Positions 10,878 through 16,355 of a stretch of DNA of 16,355 nucleotides are shown one piece after another; the stretch's first letter is position 1; every line of letters starts with the position of its first letter. This stretch comes from Desulfovibrio sp. (lineage in GTDB: Bacteria; Desulfobacterota; Desulfovibrionia; Desulfovibrionales; Desulfovibrionaceae): assembly GCA_022837365.1 (NCBI GenBank), contig JALHHV010000007.1, positions 1 through 16,355 on the forward strand, in the 5' to 3' direction. The notes under the pieces are model-generated. The model was not told the origin of the DNA. It did no database searches and saw only the letters and a list, made by a program, of their open reading frames with translations. Position numbers and translations under genes: made by a program.

Positions 10878-11192
10878 GCCGCGATGGTCCTTGTGGGCTG
10901 GTCCTTGTGGACTTATCCGTGTGGACTGGTCCGTGTGGGCTTTTCCGGGGCCGCCTGCCGTGCCGCCGGCGCCTGTTCCGGCCGCCGGTGGAGCGGATGT
11001 CGGGGCGGGTGTCGGATCTGGTGTCTGGTCTGCCGGTTCAGGGGGAAGCGCCCCCCGCCCCCGGTGAAGACCGAGGGCGCGAACCCGTCAGACCGTAGCC
11101 TTTCGGGCGCGCGCCTTCAAGTGCCAATTGCGCATTCGCGGGGTGATTCCGGGCGGTTAAGCGCCGCCGGACCACCCCGGCCGCAGCGGGGC
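10878..11192 (-). promoter_or_regulatory. leuS leader / nusB-leuS intergenic region
   Basis: This 315-nt gap holds no convincing gene. Seen in it: a 14-bp tandem repeat next to leuS, a GGGGG/CCCCC stem-loop (11041-11055), a short GGCGG/CCGCC stem just after nusB, and a weak sigma70-like pair on the - strand (TTGAAG, 17 nt, TACGGT, about 11091-11119). A separate leuS promoter is plausible given the gap size. No T-box, Leu-rich leader peptide or clear terminator was recognised. Confidence 0.4.
10886..10941. repeat. Four-copy 14-bp tandem repeat upstream of leuS
   Basis: Units at 10886-10899, 10900-10913, 10914-10927 and 10928-10941 share the pattern GGTCCTTGTGGGCT on the + strand with 1-4 substitutions. 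Read on the - strand (the leuS mRNA sense), each unit carries an A(A/C)GGA core. The unit nearest leuS supplies its AAGGA ribosome binding site. Repeat and register are seen directly. Confidence 0.85.
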
Positions 11193-11687
11193 CTACTGCC
11201 CCTTGGGCGATAGTCGGCCCGATTCCAGCGCGCGGGCCACCGCGTCGAGGATGCCGTTGATGAAGCCGCGCGAATTGTCGTCCCCGAACTGCTTGGAAAG
11301 CTCGATGGCCTCGTTCATGGCCACCTTGGCGGGCACGTCGTCGCGGAACAGCATTTCGTACACGGCGATGCGCAACAGCGTCAGCTCCACGCGGCCCATG
11401 CGCTCCACGCGCCAGTTCTGCGAAAAGCCCGATACGGCCTCGTCCAGTTCGGCCTGCGTCTTCCACACGCCGTGGATGACCTCCCACGCGTAGCCTTGCG
11501 GGGCGGTGGCGGGGTCGTGCCGGTCGGATTTTTCGTTTTCAGCGCGATCCGCCACATCGGGCGAGGCGGCATAGGCCGCGCGCAACGCGCCCTCGGTGGT
11601 GGCCGGCGAAAAGCTGAGGCCGTACAGCACCTGGAAGGCCAGCGCGCGTTCGCTGCGCCGGGTGGGTTTCTTGCCCTGGTTGGCCAT
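11193..11687 (-). CDS. nusB: Transcription antitermination factor NusB
   Basis: All-helical RNA-binding protein that, with NusE (S10), binds boxA RNA and supports rRNA antitermination. The 164-aa product shows the family pattern: N-terminal RRSERALAFQVLYGL, central LTLLRIAVYEMLFRDDVPAKVAMNEAIELSKQFG and C-terminal SRGFINGILDAVAR. An insert of about 20 residues between the first helices (residues ~40-62, Asp/Ala-rich) makes it somewhat longer than E. coli NusB (139 aa). Its ATG is 4 nt after the ribH stop codon; the ribH-nusB order is common in bacteria, and coupling of the two reading frames is likely. A 315-nt gap follows before leuS. Confidence 0.96.
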   Translation of the reverse strand: MANQGKKPTRRSERALAFQVLYGLSFSPATTEGALRAAYAASPDVADRAENEKSDRHDPATAPQGYAWEVIHGVWKTQAELDEAVSGFSQNWRVERMGRVELTLLRIAVYEMLFRDDVPAKVAMNEAIELSKQFGDDNSRGFINGILDAVARALESGRLSPKGQ

Positions 11688-11691
11688 GGGG

Positions 11692-12162
11692 TTACAGCTG
11701 CTCCATCACGCGCACGGTTTCCAGCACGGCGGCGGCGGCTTCCACGCCCTTGTTGCCCGCCTTGGTGCCCGCGCGTTCGATGGCCTGCTCGATGGAGTCG
11801 GTGGTCAAAAGGCCGAAGCCCACGGGCACGCCGGAATCCAGCGAGATGTGGGCCAAGCCCTTGGTGGCTTCGCCGGCCACGAAGTCGAAGTGGGGGGTGG
11901 CCCCGCGGATGACGGCGCCCAGGGCGATGATGCCGTGGTAGCGGCCGCTCTTGGCCAGCTTCTGGGCCACGATGGGCATCTCGAACGCGCCGGGAATGCG
12001 GACGATGGTCATGTCCTCGCGCTCGCAGCCGTGGCGGGCAAGGTAGTCCGCCGCGCCGCCCACCAGGCGGTCCACGATGAAGTCGTTGAAGCGGGTGGCG
12101 ATGATGGCGAACTTCAGGCCCTTGGCGTCGAGCTGGCCCTCGATGGTCTTGATGTGCAGCAT
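11692..12162 (-). CDS. ribH: 6,7-dimethyl-8-ribityllumazine synthase
   Basis: Penultimate riboflavin enzyme: condenses the ribityl-aminouracil made downstream of RibD with 3,4-dihydroxy-2-butanone 4-phosphate from RibBA, giving lumazine for RibE. The 156-aa length is typical. Signatures include ATRFNDFI (substrate-binding loop), [22 protein letters not shown] with catalytic His91, [20 protein letters not shown] and the C-terminal GNKGVEAA. The family usually assembles as pentamers or 60-mer capsids. A strong AAAGGAG ribosome binding site lies 7 nt before the ATG. It follows ribBA after 104 nt containing a long GC hairpin, and runs into nusB with a 4-nt gap. Confidence 0.97.
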   Translation of the reverse strand: MLHIKTIEGQLDAKGLKFAIIATRFNDFIVDRLVGGAADYLARHGCEREDMTIVRIPGAFEMPIVAQKLAKSGRYHGIIALGAVIRGATPHFDFVAGEATKGLAHISLDSGVPVGFGLLTTDSIEQAIERAGTKAGNKGVEAAAAVLETVRVMEQL

Positions 12163-12213
12163 TGGGGGTCTCCTTTTCCGGCGGCGCGCCGGGGCGTGAT
12201 ATGGGGCCGTCCT

Positions 12214-12250
12214 CCGCCCGCGCGCCGGGCATGGCCGGGCGCGCGGGCGG
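12214..12250 (-). promoter_or_regulatory. 13-bp perfect GC hairpin between ribBA and ribH
   Basis: Arms 12214-12226 and 12238-12250 are perfectly complementary and all G/C, around an 11-nt loop. It starts 16 nt after the ribBA stop codon. No T-tract follows on the - strand, so it looks less like an intrinsic terminator than an RNA-stabilising or processing element. The structure is certain; the role is inferred. Confidence 0.6.
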
Positions 12251-12266
12251 GGCGGTTATGCGTCGC

Positions 12267-13496
<1,230 letters not shown>

Positions 13497-13515
13497 GGCT
13501 ACCTCTGGATATGCG

Positions 13516-13540
13516 ACGCCGCCCCGTGCAGGCGCGGCGT
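13516..13540 (-). promoter_or_regulatory. Stem-loop just upstream of the ribBA ribosome binding site
   Basis: A perfect 7-bp stem ACGCCGC/GCGGCGT (13534-13540 with 13516-13522) encloses an 11-nt loop and ends about 8 nt before the AGAGG motif of ribBA. A direct repeat CATATCCAG (- strand) occurs on both sides, at 13505-13513 and 13562-13570. It may affect ribBA translation. No FMN-riboswitch (RFN) consensus was seen in this leader. Confidence 0.45.
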
Positions 13541-13569
13541 TCTGGTCATTGATTCGGAACGCTGGATAT

Positions 13570-13605
13570 GTTCCGGCCGTCCGGCAAGTTCCGGCCGTTC
13601 GACAC
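13570..13605. repeat. Imperfect 18-bp tandem duplication in the ribE-ribBA spacer
   Basis: Units 13570-13587 and 13588-13605 both begin GTTCCGGCCGT and agree at 15 of 18 positions. They lie in the 144-nt non-coding gap between the ribE stop codon and the ribBA start. No function is apparent; it may be a simple slippage product. Confidence 0.6.
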
Positions 13606-13640
13606 GCGTAAAGACCCGGTCCCCGTACCCTGCGATGGTA

Positions 13641-14333
13641 CTAGAAGCCGTGTTCCTTCAGGAATTCCACGGTCAGCGCGCTGCCCCCGCCGGAGCCGGA
13701 GGAGGCATGGCCGGTGGCGGATGCGCCCCCCTGCCATGCCGAAAGCATGCGCTGCACGTACTTGCCGATGAGGTCCGTCTCCATGTTTACGCGTACTCCG
13801 GGCTTCCACCCTGCGATGGTGGTGACCCGCTGCGTTTCGGGGATGACATTGACCTCCAGAAAATCCGGGCCGCAATGATTAACCGTCAGGCTCACCCCGT
13901 CAAGGGTCACGGAGCCCTTGGGGATGACCTGGGGGCCGAATTCCTGCGGAAACTTCAGCCGGTAGCGGCGCGATTCGCCTTCCTCGCGCACATCGGCCAC
14001 GGTGGCCACGCAGTCCACGTGGCCCGCAACCATGTGCCCGCCCAGGCGGTCGCCCATGGCCAGCGCGCGTTCCAGGTTCACCCTGTCGCCGGTCTTGAGG
14101 TCGCCAAGGGTGGTCAGGCGCATGGTCTCGGCCGAGGCGTAGCAGGTGTACCACGCCGCGTCGCGGCTGCCGCCGTGGGTTTCCACGGTCAGGCACACGC
14201 CGTTGGCCGCGATGGATTCGCCCACCACGATGTCGGACAGCACGAACAGCGGCCGGATGCGCAGCCGCGTTTCCTTGCCCGCGCCTTCCACGGCCACGAT
14301 GCCGCCCTGTCCCTGAATGATGCCGGTGAACAT
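13641..14333 (-). CDS. ribE: Riboflavin synthase, alpha subunit
   Basis: Final riboflavin enzyme: dismutates two 6,7-dimethyl-8-ribityllumazine molecules into riboflavin and the pyrimidine that RibH reuses. The 230-aa product is two tandem lumazine-binding barrels: MFTGII at the start, GVCLTVE in repeat 1 and GVSLTVN in repeat 2, with GHMVAGHVDCVATV between. A Gly/Ser/Ala-rich insert (~205-218) precedes the C-terminal ALTVEFLKEHGF. The ATG at 14333 is chosen because family members begin MFTGI and GGAG lies 8 nt upstream; the in-frame ATG at 14444 would add 37 residues unlike the family. It is preceded by a 186-nt AT-richer gap with a candidate promoter, so it may begin a transcript covering ribE-ribBA-ribH-nusB. 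Confidence 0.96.
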   Translation of the reverse strand: MFTGIIQGQGGIVAVEGAGKETRLRIRPLFVLSDIVVGESIAANGVCLTVETHGGSRDAAWYTCYASAETMRLTTLGDLKTGDRVNLERALAMGDRLGGHMVAGHVDCVATVADVREEGESRRYRLKFPQEFGPQVIPKGSVTLDGVSLTVNHCGPDFLEVNVIPETQRVTTIAGWKPGVRVNMETDLIGKYVQRMLSAWQGGASATGHASSGSGGGSALTVEFLKEHGF

Positions 14334-14347
14334 GAAGCAGTCTCCGA

Positions 14348-14361
14348 GGCGGCGCGCCGCC
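14348..14361. promoter_or_regulatory. 14-bp GC palindrome upstream of the ribE ribosome binding site
   Basis: GGCGGCGCGCCGCC is a perfect palindrome ending 1 nt before the CGGAG motif that precedes ribE. It could be an operator or a small RNA stem next to the ribosome binding site. GC-only palindromes also arise by chance in a genome this rich in G+C. Confidence 0.35.
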
Positions 14362-14449
14362 GTTGTCTGGAACGTATCTCTACGCCTTGGGGTTGTTTCT
14401 GACGCGGGATTTTCGTTCGGTGGCAAGGAAAACGAGTCTGGCACGAGGG

Positions 14450-14488
14450 AGTATACTCTTATTGTATTTGACCGAGATGCCAGATGAA
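14450..14488 (-). promoter_or_regulatory. Candidate sigma70-type promoter for ribE
   Basis: In the AT-richest part of the window, the - strand has TTCATC (14488-14483), 16 nt, then TACAAT (14466-14461; 5/6 to TATAAT). A second -10-like TATACT lies at 14455-14450 inside the palindrome GAGTATACTC (14449-14458). The region is well placed to start transcription of ribE and following genes, about 120-130 nt before the ATG. The -35 match is poor, so this is a candidate only. Confidence 0.45.
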
Positions 14489-14519
14489 GTTTGACGCAGC
14501 CACCGGGCGAAAAGGCAAG

Positions 14520-15764
14520 TCAGGAACAGTCCCTGGGGCGCAGGGTCACGATGATGTCCTCTCCGCTGGGGGCGGATGCGGCCACGCGCAGGCCCAGCGC
14601 GTCGTCCATGCGCAGGGGCGCGCGGCCGTCGAACAGGGGCCGCGCCGCGTTGTCGCCCAGCACCTTGGGGGCCAGGTGCAGCTCGAATTCGTGCACCAGC
14701 CCGGCTTCCAGCAGGGCCAGGCCCAACTGTCCGCCGCCCTCGCACAGCACGTACAGGCAAGCGGCCTCGCCGCGCAACCGGGCCAGACCCGCGCGCAGGT
14801 CCAGCCCCGCGCCGCCGGGGACAGCCGTGGAATTCGCGGCGTCCACATCAGGCAGGCCCCATACCCGCGCGCCCGTGGCGCGCACCGCATCGGCTGCCGG
14901 GGATGCGGCGGCCCGTTCCGTGGTCCAGAAAATGGCGTCCGCCGCCCGCTGGTCCAGCAGGGCCAGGTCACCGGCGCGCGCGGCCACCTCGTCCATGCGC
15001 GAGGTGACGGCCACTGCCAGCGGCTGGCGGCGCGGGGTGTCGCCGGAACAATTATCCCCGGCAGTGGAAGAGGAGGGGGAATCCGAAAAGTCACCACAGC
15101 GGGCGGTCAGCAGCGGGTTGTCGGCGAACAGGGTGCCGCTGCCCACCAGCACCGCGCCCCCGGCATGGCCCACGCCCGCCCGGATGGCATGCACCCGGCG
15201 ACGCGAGGCCGCGCAGCTTATCCACTGCGAATGGCCCGCGCGGGTGGCGATGCGCCCGTCCAGCGTGCTGGCCAGTTTCAGGATGACGTAGGGCAGGTCC
15301 GTCTTCTTCCAGGTGACGAAGTCGGCCACCAGGTCGCGGCAGTCCTGCTCGCACACGCCCATCCCGCGCTCGCCCATATCCACCCGCACGCCGTGCCGGC
15401 GCAGGAATTCCGCGCCGCCCTGGGCCACCGGGTTGGGGTCGGCCATGCCCACCACCACGTGGCGGATGCCCGCCGCCAGCACCGCCTGCGAGCAGGGGGG
15501 CGTTTTGCCGTGGTGGTTGCACGGCTCCAGCGTGACCACCAGGGTGCACCCGGCCGGGTCCACGCCGTTGGCCGCCGCATCGCGCAGGCATTCCACCTCG
15601 GCGTGGGGCATGCCGCAGGCCGTGTGGAAACCGCGCGCCACAACCTGGCCGTCGCGCACCAGCACCGCGCCCACCGTGGGGTTGGGCGCGGCGCGCCAGC
15701 GGCCTTGCCGGGCAAGGGCGATGGCCTCGCGCATGAAATTTTCGAACGGATGCGGCGCGGTCAT
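14520..15764 (-). CDS. ribD: Bifunctional pyrimidine deaminase/reductase RibD
   Basis: Performs the second and third riboflavin steps: zinc-dependent deamination of the pyrimidine from GTP, then NADPH reduction of its ribosyl side chain. The 414-aa product has an N-terminal CDA-fold deaminase with H54-A-E56 and PCNHHGKTPPC (C82, C91), then the reductase from ~145 (LPYVILKLASTLDGRIATRAG, SGTLFADNPLL, LCEGGGQLGLALLEAGLVHEFEL). A Ser/Asp/Gly-rich insert of about 25 residues follows the NPLLTAR motif, with codons less GC-rich than the surroundings. The ATG at 15764 lies 4 nt after the deaminase stop codon; an ATG at 15821 would add a low-complexity Ala/Gly stretch overlapping that gene and was rejected. 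Confidence 0.96.
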   Translation of the reverse strand: MTAPHPFENFMREAIALARQGRWRAAPNPTVGAVLVRDGQVVARGFHTACGMPHAEVECLRDAAANGVDPAGCTLVVTLEPCNHHGKTPPCSQAVLAAGIRHVVVGMADPNPVAQGGAEFLRRHGVRVDMGERGMGVCEQDCRDLVADFVTWKKTDLPYVILKLASTLDGRIATRAGHSQWISCAASRRRVHAIRAGVGHAGGAVLVGSGTLFADNPLLTARCGDFSDSPSSSTAGDNCSGDTPRRQPLAVAVTSRMDEVAARAGDLALLDQRAADAIFWTTERAAASPAADAVRATGARVWGLPDVDAANSTAVPGGAGLDLRAGLARLRGEAACLYVLCEGGGQLGLALLEAGLVHEFELHLAPKVLGDNAARPLFDGRAPLRMDDALGLRVAASAPSGEDIIVTLRPRDCS

Positions 15765-15768
15765 GGCG

Positions 15769-16344
15769 CTACGTGCCCCCGCAGGCGCAGCCGCCCCCGC
15801 AGCCGCCCCCGGAACTCCCATTGTCGTTACGGTTGCCGTCCGGCGGATTGGGGGCGTCTGGCGGAACGCAGGGGCCGCCCCTGCGCGGAGTGAAGGGCAG
15901 CACCTCGTACAGCACGCCCGATTCGCGCAGCATGTCCTCGGCCAGTTGGTCGGGGTACGATTCCGCGTAGCGGATGGCCGTGACGCCGCAGTTGATGAGC
16001 ATCTTGGTGCAGATCAGGCAGGGCTGGGTGGTGCAGTAGATTTCCGAGCCCGCCAGCGAAATGCCGTGGATGGCGGCCTGCACGATGACGTTCTGTTCCG
16101 CGTGCAGCCCCCGGCAGATTTCGTGGCGCTGGCCCGAGGGCACGCCAAGCTGGGCGCGCAGGCAGCCCACGTCAAGGCAATGGGCCACGCCCGAGGGCGC
16201 GCCGTTGTAGCCCGTGGCCAGGATGCGCTTGTCCTTCACCGCGATGGCCCCCACCTTGCGCCGGGTGCAGGTGGAGCGCTCGGCCACGAGGTAGGTGATC
16301 TCCATGAAGTACTGGGGCCAGGGGAGGCGGGACAGTGTGGACAT
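15769..16344 (-). CDS. Deoxycytidylate (dCMP) deaminase family protein, ComEB-like, with Gly/Cys tail
   Basis: Zinc-dependent deaminase expected to convert dCMP to dUMP for thymidylate synthesis. The 191-aa product has the catalytic zinc set H81-A-E83-Q-N and PCLIC (C109, C112), plus [22 protein letters not shown] near the N-terminus, a hallmark of the dCMP deaminase/ComEB group. Extra Cys/His residues (C26, H55, C56, C61, H74, C77) could hold a second zinc as in some phage dCMP deaminases. The last ~40 residues leave the domain: Pro/Asn-rich, then a Gly/Cys tail (Cys182, 186, 188). AGAGG lies 5 nt before the ATG at 16344. It runs into ribD, another CDA-fold enzyme, with a 4-nt gap. The substrate is assigned by family only. 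Confidence 0.92.
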   Translation of the reverse strand: MSTLSRLPWPQYFMEITYLVAERSTCTRRKVGAIAVKDKRILATGYNGAPSGVAHCLDVGCLRAQLGVPSGQRHEICRGLHAEQNVIVQAAIHGISLAGSEIYCTTQPCLICTKMLINCGVTAIRYAESYPDQLAEDMLRESGVLYEVLPFTPRRGGPCVPPDAPNPPDGNRNDNGSSGGGCGGGCACGGT

Positions 16345-16355
16345 GGGTACCTCTG

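Noticed and set aside
10878..11192. T-box, leucine leader peptide or tRNA in the leuS leader
   Set aside because: No T-box consensus, no run of Leu codons in a short ORF with a start, and no cloverleaf; a GGTTCG-like string near 11083 is not in tRNA context.
9219..11213. Long + strand open frame antisense to leuS
   Set aside because: Shadow frame produced by high GC third positions; no domain is recognisable, and leuS is unambiguous.
14334..14444. Upstream in-frame ATG at 14444 for ribE
   Set aside because: Riboflavin synthases begin MFTGI, and a good ribosome binding site precedes the ATG at 14333.
13497..14519. FMN riboswitch in the rib gene leaders
   Set aside because: I looked for the conserved RFN blocks in the gaps at 13497-13640 and 14334-14519 and did not see them. 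The region upstream of the deaminase is outside the window.

Overview
The window looks like a housekeeping stretch of a GC-rich (roughly two-thirds G+C) Gram-negative chromosome, most likely a sulfate reducer of the Desulfovibrio/Nitratidesulfovibrio group. That assignment is inference from three things: the gene order (rib genes, nusB, leuS, lptE, holA, radC, acyP, lon), the outer-membrane lipoprotein, and hairpin/C-tract intergenic elements that resemble ones I recall from Desulfovibrio genomes. No phage, transposon, CRISPR array, tRNA or rRNA is visible.

Layout. Bases 2-2665 (+ strand) hold the 3' part of a large PAS-GAF-PAS-GGDEF-EAL signalling protein whose start lies left of the window. 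Bases 2666-2937 are a convergent intergenic region with two tail-to-tail copies of one hairpin element around a shared, apparently bidirectional terminator. Everything from 2938 to 16344 lies on the - strand and is transcribed right to left: a dCMP-deaminase-like gene, ribD, ribE, ribBA, ribH, nusB, leuS, lptE, holA, radC, acyP and lon.

How the genes work together. RibD, RibE, RibBA and RibH together cover the dedicated enzymatic steps from GTP and ribulose-5-phosphate to riboflavin (the dephosphorylation step aside). ribH runs into nusB with a 4-nt gap, a common pairing. leuS-lptE-holA is a conserved proteobacterial block joining Leu-tRNA charging, LPS export assembly and the clamp-loader delta subunit. 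radC, acyP and lon are packed at 15-19 nt and probably form the tail of a transcription unit. The larger gaps (186 nt before ribE, 144 nt before ribBA, 104 nt before ribH, 315 nt before leuS, 94 nt before holA, 91 nt before radC) carry hairpins, small repeats or a candidate promoter. They are the likeliest places for internal starts or post-transcriptional control. I could not see a consensus FMN riboswitch.

I found no convincing undescribed multi-gene system. The most interesting items are non-coding or small: the symmetric terminator elements at 2693-2927, the 14-bp tandem repeat that carries the leuS ribosome binding site, competing hairpin arms between lptE and holA, stem-loops in front of rib genes, a Gly/Cys-rich tail on the deaminase, a long acidic extension on Lon, and a His-to-Gln change at a metal-ligand position of the RibB domain.
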